A DNA stretch of 64,000 nt from Duganella radicis (GTDB lineage Bacteria; Pseudomonadota; Gammaproteobacteria; Burkholderiales; Burkholderiaceae_D): NCBI RefSeq assembly GCF_009720825.1, contig NZ_WNKY01000012.1, positions 98,156 to 162,155 of the forward strand, read 5' to 3'. The notes under the pieces were generated by a model, which saw only the letters and a program-made list of their open reading frames with translations, was not told the origin of the DNA and did not search any database. The translations under genes were made by a program, and so were the position numbers. Positions within the stretch are counted from its first letter, which is position 1. Each line of letters starts with the position of its first letter. This document shows positions 37,030-45,768 of the stretch, in pieces.

Positions 37030-39093
37030 ATGTCCACCAAAGTTCCAGTATTCGGCCTCAATTTGCCGCAGAGCCAGGCTGTCACCTATCTCGACGGGCC
37101 ATGCCTGGTGCTGGCCGGCGCCGGCTCGGGCAAAACCCGCGTGATCACGCAGAAAATCGCCCACCTGATCGAGGACCGCGGCTACGATCCGCGCACCATC
37201 GCCGCCCTGACCTTCACCAACAAGGCAGCGCTGGAAATGCAGGAACGGATCGGCAAGCTGCTCAAGCAGCCGAAACAGGCCAAGCAGCTGACCGTGTCCA
37301 CCTTCCACTCGCTGGGCGTGAAGATTTTGCGCCAGGAGTGCAACGAACTGGGCCTCAAGGACCGTTTTTCCATCATGGACAGCGACGACTGCGGCTCGCT
37401 GATCCAGGACATGGCCATCACCACCGACAAGCAGGTGGTGCGGCGCATCCAGACCGATATCTCGCTGTGGAAGAACCGCCTGATCGATCCGGTGCAGGCG
37501 CTCAACCAGGCCAAGGACGAGGACCAGGCGCAATCGGCGCGCGTCTACGCCAGCTACGTCGCCACCCTGTCGGCCTATCAGGCGGTGGACTTTGACGATT
37601 TGATCCGCCTGCCGGTGGAATTGTTCCGCAACCACGAGAACGTGCGCGACAAGTGGCAGCGCCGCCTGCGCTACCTGCTGATGGACGAGTACCAGGACAC
37701 CAACACCTGCCAGTACGAACTGGTCAAGCTGATGGTGACCGGCATCGGCAAGAAGCCGATGTTTACCGCCGTGGGCGACGACGACCAGGCCATCTACGCC
37801 TGGCGCGGCGCCTCGGTGGAAAATCTGAAGACCCTGCAAACCGATTTCCCCGATCTGGAAGTGATCAAGCTGGAGCAGAACTACCGCTCCACCACGCGCA
37901 TCCTGCAAGCGGCCAACGCGGTGATCGGCAACAATCCCAAGCTGTTCGAGAAGTCGCTGTGGTCGGAACACGGCCTGGGCGAGCCGATCCAGGTGACCTC
38001 GATGCCGACCGACGACGCCGAGGCCGATCAGGTGGCCATGCTGATCTCGGTCGACCACTTCACGCGCAAGAACAAGTGGTCCGATTACGCGATCCTGTAT
38101 CGCGGCAACCATCAGGCGCGCATCATCGAGCAGGCGCTGCGCAAGGAGCGCATCCCGTACACCATTTCCGGAGGCCAGTCCTTCTTCGACAAGGCGGAAA
38201 TCAAGGACATCATCAGCTACCTGCGCCTGCTGGCCAACACCGACGACGATCCGGCCTTCATCCGCGCCGTGACCACGCCGCGCCGTGGCGTCGGCCAGTC
38301 GACGCTGGAAACGCTGGGCACTTTCTCGGCCCAGTGGAATTGCTCGCTGTTCGAGGCGGTGTTCAAGGGCGGCATCGAAGGCTTGCTGCAAGACCGCCAG
38401 CTCAATCCGCTGCGCGACTTCTGCAACTTCATCAACAACCTGGAATCGCGCGCCAGCCGTCCTGGCCCGTCGGGCAGCGGCGACAACGCGGCGCAGGTGC
38501 TGGATGACATGCTGGAAGCCATCAACTACGAAAACTTTTTATACGATATGTTCGACGAGCGCGCGGCCCAGAGCAAGTGGCAGAACGTGCTGGAATTCGT
38601 CAACTGGCTGAAGGACCGCGGGCGTGGCGGCAAGGACCGCGACGGCGAGGAAAAGAACGTGCTGGAGCTGACCCAGATGGTGGCGCTGATGTCCATGCTG
38701 GAAGGGCAGGACGAGGACCCCGACGCGGTGCGCATGTCGACCCTGCACGCGTCCAAGGGGCTGGAGTATCCGCACGTGTTCCTGGTCGGTTGCGAGGAAG
38801 GCATCCTGCCGCACAAGGGCGACGCCGATGCGCCGGCCGAATCGATCGCCGCGCGGGTGCAGGAAGAGCGGCGCCTGATGTACGTCGGCATCACGCGCGC
38901 GCAGCGCACCTTGCACATCACCTGGTGCAAGAAGCGCAAGCGCGCCGGCGAGCAGGTGCACTGCGATCCGTCGCGCTTCATCAAGGAGATGAAGCTGGAC
39001 GAGGGCACGGCGCCGCCGATGGAGTCCGAGGTGCTGACGCCCAAGGAGCGGCTGGCACGGATGAAGGAACTTTTAGCGACACCGAAGACCTAG
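37030..39093 (+). CDS. rep: ATP-dependent DNA helicase Rep (UvrD/Rep family)
   Basis: A superfamily 1A 3'-5' DNA helicase that helps the replisome pass obstacles. It has 687 residues, close to E. coli Rep. Motif I is AGAGSGKT (29-36). Motif Ia is FTNKAALEMQERI, motif II LMDEYQDTN, motif III VGDDDQAIYAWRG, and motif VI YVGITRAQRTL. The N terminus LNLPQSQAVTYLDGPCLVLAG matches Rep better than UvrD. No clear ribosome site precedes ATG 37030, in line with the promoter lying very close. Confidence 0.92.
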   Translation: MSTKVPVFGLNLPQSQAVTYLDGPCLVLAGAGSGKTRVITQKIAHLIEDRGYDPRTIAALTFTNKAALEMQERIGKLLKQPKQAKQLTVSTFHSLGVKILRQECNELGLKDRFSIMDSDDCGSLIQDMAITTDKQVVRRIQTDISLWKNRLIDPVQALNQAKDEDQAQSARVYASYVATLSAYQAVDFDDLIRLPVELFRNHENVRDKWQRRLRYLLMDEYQDTNTCQYELVKLMVTGIGKKPMFTAVGDDDQAIYAWRGASVENLKTLQTDFPDLEVIKLEQNYRSTTRILQAANAVIGNNPKLFEKSLWSEHGLGEPIQVTSMPTDDAEADQVAMLISVDHFTRKNKWSDYAILYRGNHQARIIEQALRKERIPYTISGGQSFFDKAEIKDIISYLRLLANTDDDPAFIRAVTTPRRGVGQSTLETLGTFSAQWNCSLFEAVFKGGIEGLLQDRQLNPLRDFCNFINNLESRASRPGPSGSGDNAAQVLDDMLEAINYENFLYDMFDERAAQSKWQNVLEFVNWLKDRGRGGKDRDGEEKNVLELTQMVALMSMLEGQDEDPDAVRMSTLHASKGLEYPHVFLVGCEEGILPHKGDADAPAESIAARVQEERRLMYVGITRAQRTLHITWCKKRKRAGEQVHCDPSRFIKEMKLDEGTAPPMESEVLTPKERLARMKELLATPKT

Positions 39094-39145
39094 GCTGTGC
39101 TAGCATCAAAGCGGGCGATCCTGCCCGTTACCGATGGAGATGATG

Positions 39146-39601
39146 ATGCGTGTGCAAATTCTGGCTGCTTTCGTGTTGACCTGTGCCCTGCTGCCGGCGG
39201 CGCGGGCGGAGGAGGTGGTCACCAAGCCCGAGGCCGAGGCCATGGTGGGCAAGGCACTCAAGTACCTGAAAGGCAATGGCAAGGACAAGCTGTATGCCGA
39301 AGTCAGCAAGAAGGACGGCCAATTTACCGACCGCGACCTGTACCTGGTGGTGTACGGCCTGGACGGCATGGTGCGCGCGCACGGCGCCAACGGCAAGATG
39401 ATCGGCAAGAACCTGATGGAGATCAAGGACGTCGACGGCAAGTACTTCATCAAGGAACGGATCGAGCTGGCCAAGAAAAACAAGCCGTTCTGGCAGGACT
39501 ACAAATTCACCAACCCGGTCAGCGGCAAGATCGAGCCCAAGACCATGTATTGCGTGCCCGAGGACGACATGGTGGTGTGCGGCGGGGTCTACCTCAAGTA
39601 A
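39146..39601 (+). CDS. Periplasmic single-Cache-domain protein (sCache_2-like)
   Basis: A 151-residue protein made of a signal peptide (MRVQILAAFVLTCALLPAARA) and a small ligand-binding Cache domain. The conserved pattern DLYLVVYGLDGMVRAHGANGKMIGKNLMEIKDVDGKYF is typical of the sCache_2 type usually found as a sensor in chemoreceptors. Here it stands alone, as a soluble periplasmic protein. ATG 39146 has a GGAG six bases upstream. The three ATG codons just before it lack good spacing. Confidence 0.8.
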   Translation: MRVQILAAFVLTCALLPAARAEEVVTKPEAEAMVGKALKYLKGNGKDKLYAEVSKKDGQFTDRDLYLVVYGLDGMVRAHGANGKMIGKNLMEIKDVDGKYFIKERIELAKKNKPFWQDYKFTNPVSGKIEPKTMYCVPEDDMVVCGGVYLK

Positions 39602-39639
39602 GGGCGGTACAATGCCTGCTTTCAGGCAGGAGTAAGACC

Positions 39640-39855
39640 GTGAGCAATACCGAAGACCGCTTCATCGACATTGAAATCAAGCTGGCGTATGCCGAGGACA
39701 TGGTGGACTCGCTGAGCCAGCGCATCCACCAGCAGCAACAGCAGATCGACAAGCTGGAGCAGATGTGCGCCTCGCTGGTCCAGCACGTGCGCACCCTGGC
39801 GCAAAACAACGGCGGCGGCGCCCAGCTGCCGCACGAGCGCCCGCCGCATTATTGA
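39640..39855 (+). CDS. slyX: SlyX family protein
   Basis: A 71-residue SlyX-like coiled-coil protein of unknown function. IDIEIKLAYAEDMVDSLSQRIHQQQQQIDKLEQ is the family hallmark, with Gln-rich heptads in the middle. It starts at GTG 39640, seven bases after an AGGAGT ribosome site. A TACAAT at 39608-39613 is a possible -10. The stop codon abuts that of the convergent UPF0303 gene with no gap. Confidence 0.85.
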   Translation: MSNTEDRFIDIEIKLAYAEDMVDSLSQRIHQQQQQIDKLEQMCASLVQHVRTLAQNNGGGAQLPHERPPHY

Positions 39856-40323
39856 TTACGCCAGCACGGCGCGCAGGGCTTCCACCACCAGCGCATGGTC
39901 TTCGGCCTGGCGCAGGCCGGAGACGGTGACGGTGCCGACGATGCCGGTGCCTTTCAGCGTAATCGGGAAGGCGCCGCCGTTGGCCGCGTGGTCCTTCGGA
40001 TCGAGATACTTGATCTCTTCAAACACCACGCCGCGATGCTTGTGGTCGATGCCGACGTAGAACGAGCAGCGGCCAAAGCGCGCCACCACATTGTTCTTGC
40101 GGCGTATCCAGTCGGCCTGGTCGGCCGAGGCGCCCTGCATGGCGTGATGGAACAGCACCTTGCCATTGATGGTGATGTTAATCGTGATGATTTTATTGCC
40201 GGCCCTGGCCAGTTCCACCAATTTGAGGCCCAGCGTCAGCGCGGTGTCGCTGCTGAACGCGGTAAATTGCAATTCCTGTTCCTGCTGCGTGAGCGTTTGC
40301 AGCAGTTCCGCGTAGTTTTCCAT
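39856..40323 (-). CDS. UPF0303/HbpS-like (GlcG-related) protein
   Basis: A 155-residue protein of the GlcG/HbpS (haem-degrading-domain) superfamily, UPF0303 branch. Typical segments are FTAFSSDTALTLGLKLVELA, HHAMQGASADQADWIRRKNNVVARFG and a C-terminal GTVTVSGLRQAEDHALVVEAL. Function is not established. Some relatives bind haem or respond to oxidative stress. The start at 40323 follows a GGGAA site; an upstream start would add 19 unrelated residues. Confidence 0.82.
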   Translation of the reverse strand: MENYAELLQTLTQQEQELQFTAFSSDTALTLGLKLVELARAGNKIITINITINGKVLFHHAMQGASADQADWIRRKNNVVARFGRCSFYVGIDHKHRGVVFEEIKYLDPKDHAANGGAFPITLKGTGIVGTVTVSGLRQAEDHALVVEALRAVLA

Positions 40324-40376
40324 TCCGTATTCCCGAGGTTGATCGTAGCCAGACCGAAGTGTAGCGTAGCTGTGCT

Positions 40377-41588
40377 TCACCAGTCGCCTTCGGTTTCGGT
40401 CAGCGGGCCGCTCAAACGCGCCACTTTGTCCAGCCAGACTGCGCCTTCGGCCGGGTCGGCCAGCATATGGTCGCCTTGCGACAGCATTTGTCCCAACTGC
40501 CGCATGGCGCCGAGATTGCTGGCGATGGCCGCGCGGCGCAGGTACTTCACGCCTTCCTCATCGTTTTGCGGCATGCCCGATCCGGTGAAATACAAATTGG
40601 CCAATGCCGCCTCGGCCGACGGCATGCGCTTGCCCGCGGCCTTGCTGAACCAGGTGGCCGCCTGGACCGGATCACGCTCGACGCCCAGGCCGCGCAGGTA
40701 GAGCGTGCCGAGGCCATAGCTGGCGGCGGCATCGCCGCCTTCCGCTCCCTTGCGGTACCAGGCGGCTGCTTCGGCATAATCCTGTGCGACACCGCGTCCG
40801 TTTTCATACAGCAGGCCCAGCTTGTACGCCGCGTCCTGATTTCCTTGCTCGGCGGCCTTGCGATACCAGTCAGCCGCCTGCGCCAGCTCGGCCGGCGTGG
40901 CCTTAGGCGCGTTGTAGACATTGGCGATACGCAGCTGGGCGTAAGCATGACCGTGGGTGGCGGCGCGCTGATACCAGGCCAGTGCCTGCGCCGTGTCTTT
41001 CTTGATGCCAGCCTGCCCGTAGAAGTAGTTGCTGGCCAGCTCAGCTTCGGCTTCCGCGTTGCCGCGGTCGGCAGCACCGCGCAACAGTTTCGAGTAATGC
41101 TCGTTGTCATGCTGGATGCCGACGCCATCGCGGAAAATGCGGGCCAGTTTATACAACGCCGTGGTGTCGCCGGCCAGCGCGGCCGTGCGGTAGGTTTCGG
41201 CGTCGGCCAGGGTGCGTTTGACTTTTTCCGGAGTGTCCAGCACCCACACATATTGCATCCGGGTCCAGCTGCTGATGCCCACGCCATTGATCTTGCGCGG
41301 AATGAACTGGCAACGCTTGATGCCGTTGAGGGCAGCCTCGTCCAGCAGAGGGAAGCCGCTCGACTGATACAGGACGGCATCGATGACCTTGCCCTCTTCA
41401 CCAATCAGGAAACCGAGCATGACGGTGCCGGTTTGTTCCTTGCGCAAGGCTTCTTTCGGCCATTCCGGTTTGTCGCAGGTTTTGAAGTCGACGGTGGCAG
41501 GCGTTTTGACGGGCGCCTCGGCGGCGTGAGTGGCATTGAGGGCGGAAATTGTCAGCAGAAGCGGGACGAGCAGGCGCATTGGGGGCAT
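40377..41588 (-). CDS. TonB C-terminal-like domain plus Sel1 repeats, exported
   Basis: A 403-residue secreted protein. After a signal peptide (MRLLVPLLLTISALNATHA) comes a TonB_C-like region (about 40-120, with TGTVMLGFLIGEEGKVIDAVLYQSSGFPLLDEAAL). It is followed by six or so Sel1-type TPR repeats (for example AQALAWYQRAATHGHAYAQLRIANVY, AAAWYRKGAEGGDAAASYGLGTLY). Sel1 proteins usually act as protein-binding scaffolds, and the target here is unknown. Two ATG codons (41588 and 41579) are possible and neither has a good ribosome site. It is divergent from the SRPBCC gene and lies upstream of the UPF0303 gene. Confidence 0.82.
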   Translation of the reverse strand: MPPMRLLVPLLLTISALNATHAAEAPVKTPATVDFKTCDKPEWPKEALRKEQTGTVMLGFLIGEEGKVIDAVLYQSSGFPLLDEAALNGIKRCQFIPRKINGVGISSWTRMQYVWVLDTPEKVKRTLADAETYRTAALAGDTTALYKLARIFRDGVGIQHDNEHYSKLLRGAADRGNAEAEAELASNYFYGQAGIKKDTAQALAWYQRAATHGHAYAQLRIANVYNAPKATPAELAQAADWYRKAAEQGNQDAAYKLGLLYENGRGVAQDYAEAAAWYRKGAEGGDAAASYGLGTLYLRGLGVERDPVQAATWFSKAAGKRMPSAEAALANLYFTGSGMPQNDEEGVKYLRRAAIASNLGAMRQLGQMLSQGDHMLADPAEGAVWLDKVARLSGPLTETEGDW

Positions 41589-41724
41589 GTATAGTGTTGG
41601 AGCGGATGATCTTATTGTGAAAATAGTAATCTGTCCATCTTGTCCGCGATTGTCGATTTGCGGTACCTTGGTTCGTCGTAGGATGTAGAGGGCTGTCCTC
41701 TGACTTCTTTGAAGGGAATCGATC

Positions 41725-42171
41725 ATGACGACCAACACCATACAACTGCATCGCGTGCTGAAATCCACTGCCGACCGCGTGTACCGGGCCTTCCTGCATC
41801 CGGACGCGCTGGCCAAATGGCTGCCGCCGCATGGCTTTTTCGGCACTGTGCATGAAATGGACGCCAAAGTGGGTGGCAAGTACCGCATGTCTTTTACCAA
41901 CTTCACCACCGGCGGCAGCCATTCGTTCGGCGGCGAATACCTGGAACTGGAGCCGGGCCGCAAGCTGCGCTACACCGCGCAATTCGACGACCCCAACCTG
42001 CCGGGCCGGATGCAAACCACCGTCACCTTGCGCGAAGTGTTCTGCGGCGTGGAGATGCACGTGGTGCAGGAAGGCATCCCCGCCGTCATCCCGGCCGAGG
42101 CCTGCTACCTCGGCTGGCAGGAATCACTGACTCTGCTGGCCCAGCTGGTGGAACCGGAAATCCGCGAGTAG
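41725..42171 (+). CDS. SRPBCC-domain protein (AHSA1-like)
   Basis: A 148-residue AHSA1/START-like protein. VYRAFLHPDALAKWLPPHGFFG at about 18-39 is the usual entry motif, and GGEYLELEPGRKLRYTAQFDD the central one. The C terminus ends GWQESLTLLAQLVEPEIRE. These proteins bind small hydrophobic ligands or act as co-chaperone-like factors, and no specific role can be assigned. AAGGGAATC upstream is a plausible ribosome site. Confidence 0.8.
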   Translation: MTTNTIQLHRVLKSTADRVYRAFLHPDALAKWLPPHGFFGTVHEMDAKVGGKYRMSFTNFTTGGSHSFGGEYLELEPGRKLRYTAQFDDPNLPGRMQTTVTLREVFCGVEMHVVQEGIPAVIPAEACYLGWQESLTLLAQLVEPEIRE

Positions 42172-42230
42172 ACAAATCTCATGTCCTTCCTGCGTCAGAG
42201 TGCTAAGCTCAAAAGACCGGGGAGGCCATC

Positions 42231-42464
42231 ATGAAGACAGTCACGCTAGAGCAAGCACAAAAGCAGCTGGACAAGCTGATCGATCTGATTGCGGCAGGCG
42301 AAGAAGTGACCATCACATTGGATGGGCATCCTGTCGCAAGGATGGCGGCTCCACGCCTCTTGCAGCAGTTGCCCAGCCTTGCCGATCTAAGGGCAAGGCT
42401 ACCGATGCAAACCGAATCGGCAGGCGATTTTATACGCAGATTACGGGATAGCGAGCGATACTGA
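42231..42464 (+). CDS. Type II antitoxin, Phd/YefM family
   Basis: A 77-residue antitoxin. MKTVTLEQAQKQLDKLIDLIAAGEEVTITLDGHPVARM is the Phd/YefM DNA-binding fold, and the C terminus (ADLRARLPMQTESAGDFIRRLRDSERY) is the toxin-binding tail. It has a strong GGGGAGG ribosome site. The stop overlaps the start of the toxin gene (TGATG), the normal layout of such operons. The partner toxin is internally deleted, so this antitoxin may now act alone. Confidence 0.88.
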   Translation: MKTVTLEQAQKQLDKLIDLIAAGEEVTITLDGHPVARMAAPRLLQQLPSLADLRARLPMQTESAGDFIRRLRDSERY

Positions 42465-42694
42465 TGCGCTATGTCGACACCAGCGTACTGGTTTCTTATC
42501 TGACGCCTGAACCACATAGCCAAACCGCCGAGGCATTCATGCTAAGCGCTGGCGGAATGCTGGTGGTTAGCAGCTGGACCGACGACAGTCTTCATTTGGC
42601 CATAGCCTCGGCGCACGGATCTACCGTCTACACTTTGGACCGCAAAATGGCAGCTGCCGGCCCAAAGCTTGGTGTGCCTGTCATCCTGCTGTAA
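42464..42694 (+). pseudogene. VapC-type PIN toxin with a large in-frame internal deletion
   Basis: A 76-residue remnant of a PIN-domain ribonuclease toxin, normally about 130-140 residues. The first 39 residues (MRYVDTSVLVSYLTPEPHS...SSWT) match the start of VapC, with the first acidic residue D5. They are joined directly to DDSLHLAIASAHG, which belongs near residue 100, and the end (VYTLDRKMAAAG) is also normal. About 55-60 residues are missing, including the second catalytic acid that normally follows SSWT. The frame is kept, but the protein should have no nuclease activity. Confidence 0.8.
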
Positions 42695-42814
42695 TCAGAA
42701 CCAGCCCTGCATTTTGACGAAGATGAGGAAGGTGCCGATGGCAGCGGTCAGATTGACGCCGAACAGAATGCGGAAATCCGTGGTCGCATAGCTCGCACAA
42801 TTGAGGCAGGTCAG
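42695..42814 (-). pseudogene. C-terminal fragment of a membrane-protein gene
   Basis: On the minus strand an open stretch of about 39 codons ends in a stop at 42695. It encodes ...ATTDFRILFGVNLTAAI then GTFLIFVKMQGWF, a single hydrophobic helix that reads like the last transmembrane segment of a larger protein. An in-frame stop at 42815 precedes it and no start or ribosome site is seen. It is likely a leftover of a rearranged gene and fits with the deletion in the adjacent toxin. I do not recognise the family. Confidence 0.35.
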
Positions 42815-42846
42815 TTAAGCTTGCGGAAATTTTGATGGGAGCAGGT

Positions 42847-43413
42847 ATGGGCAAAGGCAGGTTGGAAGCGTTCAGCGATGGCGTGATCGCGATCATTATC
42901 ACGATTATGGTACTGGAGTTGAAGGTGCCGCATGGGGCGGAGTTTGAGGCGCTGGCGCCGCTGTTGCCGGTGTTCCTGAGTTATGTGCTCAGCTTTATTT
43001 ATGTCGGCATCTACTGGAACAACCATCATCATTTGATTCATGCCGTGACCAAGACCACCGGCGGCGTGCTGTGGGCGAACCTGCATTTGCTGTTCTGGCT
43101 GTCGCTGATTCCGTTCGTGACCAGCTGGATCGGCGAACATCATCTCGCGGCGGTGCCGCTGGCGTGCTACGGCTTCGTGCTGTTCATGTCGAGCTTTGCC
43201 TACCTGCTGCTGGTGCGCTGCCTGGAGGCTAATAACGAGGCGGTGAAGGCTGCGCTCGGCAGCGACCGCAAGGGCAAGATCTCGATGCTGATGTATCTGG
43301 TCGGCGTCTGCCTGTCCTTCGTTTATCCGCTGCTGGGCTTTGGCGTCTACGTGCTGGTGGCGGTGATCTGGTTCCTGCCAGACCGCCGCATCGAATCACG
43401 TTACAAATCCTGA
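42847..43413 (+). CDS. TMEM175/DUF1211-family membrane protein (putative potassium channel)
   Basis: A 188-residue membrane protein with five to six hydrophobic segments. RLEAFSDGVIAIIITIMVLE near the N terminus carries the FSD motif of bacterial TMEM175 proteins, which form potassium-selective channels. YWNNHHHLIHAV lies after the second segment. The start at 42847 has a GGAG five bases upstream; an ATG at 42835 has none. The gene appears to stand alone between the decayed toxin locus and the oligopeptidases. Confidence 0.85.
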   Translation: MGKGRLEAFSDGVIAIIITIMVLELKVPHGAEFEALAPLLPVFLSYVLSFIYVGIYWNNHHHLIHAVTKTTGGVLWANLHLLFWLSLIPFVTSWIGEHHLAAVPLACYGFVLFMSSFAYLLLVRCLEANNEAVKAALGSDRKGKISMLMYLVGVCLSFVYPLLGFGVYVLVAVIWFLPDRRIESRYKS

Positions 43414-43560
43414 GTGAGCTGACGGTGTTGTCCGGGCGTGCGTTTCCACGGTGAAATTGCTGGCTCGTCCAGTATCTCACGCTCAAATACCAGTTTCGCC
43501 AAGCAATGTTTGGAAAACCACGGCGGTTTCCGATCAATTGCAGTGCAGCATGGTTTGCGG

Positions 43561-43590
43561 GTGACTCCCGCTTAATTCCCCTGCTATGAT
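43561..43590 (+). promoter_or_regulatory. Candidate promoter of the M3 peptidase pair
   Basis: GTGACT (43561-43566) lies 18 bases before TATGAT (43585-43590). TATGAT is preceded by TGC, giving an extended -10. It lies 29 bases before the first peptidase start. Confidence 0.45.
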
Positions 43591-43594
43591 CGTC

Positions 43595-43616
43595 GGCTTC
43601 TATTGAGAAAGAAGCC
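43595..43616 (+). promoter_or_regulatory. Hairpin at the ribosome-binding region of the first M3 peptidase gene
   Basis: GGCTTC (43595-43600) can pair perfectly with GAAGCC (43611-43616), two bases before the start codon. The purine-rich AGAAAGAAG that should serve as ribosome site lies inside the loop and arm, so the hairpin could limit translation. Confidence 0.35.
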
Positions 43617-43618
43617 TT

Positions 43619-45742
43619 ATGAACCGTCCTTACATGCTTGTCATTGCCGCTGCGCTTGGCGTGGCGTTTTCGCAAACCGTCCTGGCGGCACCGGCCGCCG
43701 CCTTGGCCGGCAATCCGCTGGCCACCGCCAGCAGCCTGCCGTTCCACTATCCGGCGTTCGACAAGATCAAGGACGAGCACTTCATTCCGGCCTTCAACGA
43801 AGGCATGCGCCAGCAGCTGAAGGAAATCGAGGCCATCGCCAATAACAAGGCCGCCCCCACCTTCGACAACACCATCGTGGCGATGGAAAAATCCGGCGCG
43901 CTGCTGATCCGCGTGCAGACCGTGTTCTACAATCTGCAAGGCGCCAACACCAACGACAAGCTGGATGCCGTCGACAGCGAAATGTCGCCCAAGCTGGCCG
44001 CGCACAATGACGCCATTTATCTGAATCCGAAACTGTGGGCGCGCGTGAATGCGCTGTACGAAAAGCGCGATGCGCTCAAGCTGGATGCGGAATCCAAACA
44101 CCTGCTGGAACGCTATCACACCGACTTCGTGCGCGCCGGCGCCAAGCTGTCCGCCGCCGACAAGGAAAAGCTGAAAGCCATCAACGGCGACATCGCCAAG
44201 CTGCAAACCGCCTTCACCCAGAACGTACTGAAGGAAACCAACGCCTCGTCGCTGGTGGTGGACAGCCGCGCCGAACTGGCTGGCATGAGCGATGCCGCCA
44301 TCGACGCCGCAGCCGCTGCCGCCAAGGCCAAGGGCCTGGACGGCAAGTTCCTGGTGGCGGTGGTCAACACCTCCGGTCAGCCGCCATTGGCCGATCTGAC
44401 CAACCGCGCCACCCGCGAGAAGCTGATGGCGCTGTCGCTGGCGCGCGGCAGCCATGGCGGCGAATTCGACAGCCGCGAGCTGGTGCTGAAAATCGCCAAG
44501 GCCCGCGCCGAGAAAGCCGCCCTGCTGGGCTACGCCAACTACGCCGCCTACTCGCTGGAAGACCAGACCGCGCACGATACCGCCTCGGTCAACAAGCTGC
44601 TGGGCGAACTGGCCAAGCCGGCCGTCAACAACGCCAGGAAGGAAGCGGCCGATCTGCAAGCCGTGGTGGATGCGGAAAAAGGCGGCTTCCAGATCGGCGC
44701 CGCCGACTGGGCCTATTACACCGACAAGGTGCGTGCGCAGCGCTTCGCCTTCGACGAGAACCAGCTCAAGCCCTATTTCGAGCTGGATAATGTGCTGGTC
44801 AACGGCGTGTTCTACGCAGCCAACAAGCTGTATGGCCTGAGCTTCAAGGAGCGCAAGGATCTGCCGGTTTACAACCCCGACGTGCGCGTGTTCGATGTGT
44901 TCGACGCCGACGGCAAGCAGCTGGCCATCTTCATCGCCGATATGTACGCCCGTTCCAACAAGCAGGGTGGCGCGTGGATGAACGAGTACGTGTCGCAGTC
45001 GGCGCTGCTGGGCAATCACTCGGTGGTGGCGAATCACCTGAATATTCCGAAGCCACCGGCCGGCGAGCCGACGCTGCTGACCTACGATGAGGTGAAGACC
45101 GCCTTCCACGAATTCGGCCACGCGCTGCACGGCATGTTCTCCAACGTGAAGTACCCGCGCTTCTCCGGCACCAGCGTGCCGCGCGACTTCGTCGAATATC
45201 CATCGCAAGTGAACGAGATGTGGGCGGTATGGCCGGAAGTACTGGCCAATTACGCGAAGCATTACAAGACCGGGGCGCCAATGCCGAAGGAGCTGCTGGA
45301 CAAGGTGATCGCATCGAAGAAATTCAACCAAGGCTTCATGACCACCGAATACCTGGCGGCCTCGCTGCTGGACCAGCGCTGGCACCAGCTGACGCCGGCG
45401 CAAATCCCGACCGATGTATTGGCCTTTGAAGCGCAGTCGCTGAAGGACATGGGCGTGGACTTCGCGCCGGTGCCGCCGCGCTACCGCACCACCTACTTCT
45501 CGCACAGCTTCTCCGGCGGCTACTCGGCGGGCTACTACGCCTACCTGTGGTCCGAGAAGCTGGATGCCGACACGGTCGAATGGTTCAAGGAAAACGGCGG
45601 CCTGCAACGCAAGAACGGCGACTGGTTCCGCGCCAAGTTGCTGTCGCGCGGCGGTACCGACGATGCGATGAATTTGTTCCGCAACTTCCGTGGCCGCGAT
45701 CCTGTCATCGAGCCGCTGCTGGACCGTCGTGGCCTGAAATAA
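43619..45742 (+). CDS. M3-family zinc oligopeptidase (peptidyl-dipeptidase Dcp-like), exported, copy 1
   Basis: A 707-residue thimet-type metallopeptidase. The zinc motif HEFGH is at 497-501, followed by ALHGMFSNVKYPRFSGT and the third ligand in SQVNEMWAVWPE. A signal peptide (MNRPYMLVIAAALGVAFSQTVLAA) places it in the periplasm, where it would release dipeptides or cut short peptides. The second copy, 26 bases downstream, has the same length and is similar throughout. Both are closer to Dcp than to OpdA (PrlC). Substrates are unknown. Confidence 0.9.
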   Translation: MNRPYMLVIAAALGVAFSQTVLAAPAAALAGNPLATASSLPFHYPAFDKIKDEHFIPAFNEGMRQQLKEIEAIANNKAAPTFDNTIVAMEKSGALLIRVQTVFYNLQGANTNDKLDAVDSEMSPKLAAHNDAIYLNPKLWARVNALYEKRDALKLDAESKHLLERYHTDFVRAGAKLSAADKEKLKAINGDIAKLQTAFTQNVLKETNASSLVVDSRAELAGMSDAAIDAAAAAAKAKGLDGKFLVAVVNTSGQPPLADLTNRATREKLMALSLARGSHGGEFDSRELVLKIAKARAEKAALLGYANYAAYSLEDQTAHDTASVNKLLGELAKPAVNNARKEAADLQAVVDAEKGGFQIGAADWAYYTDKVRAQRFAFDENQLKPYFELDNVLVNGVFYAANKLYGLSFKERKDLPVYNPDVRVFDVFDADGKQLAIFIADMYARSNKQGGAWMNEYVSQSALLGNHSVVANHLNIPKPPAGEPTLLTYDEVKTAFHEFGHALHGMFSNVKYPRFSGTSVPRDFVEYPSQVNEMWAVWPEVLANYAKHYKTGAPMPKELLDKVIASKKFNQGFMTTEYLAASLLDQRWHQLTPAQIPTDVLAFEAQSLKDMGVDFAPVPPRYRTTYFSHSFSGGYSAGYYAYLWSEKLDADTVEWFKENGGLQRKNGDWFRAKLLSRGGTDDAMNLFRNFRGRDPVIEPLLDRRGLK

Positions 45743-45768
45743 TATAAACAGTTTATAAGGATAACCGC

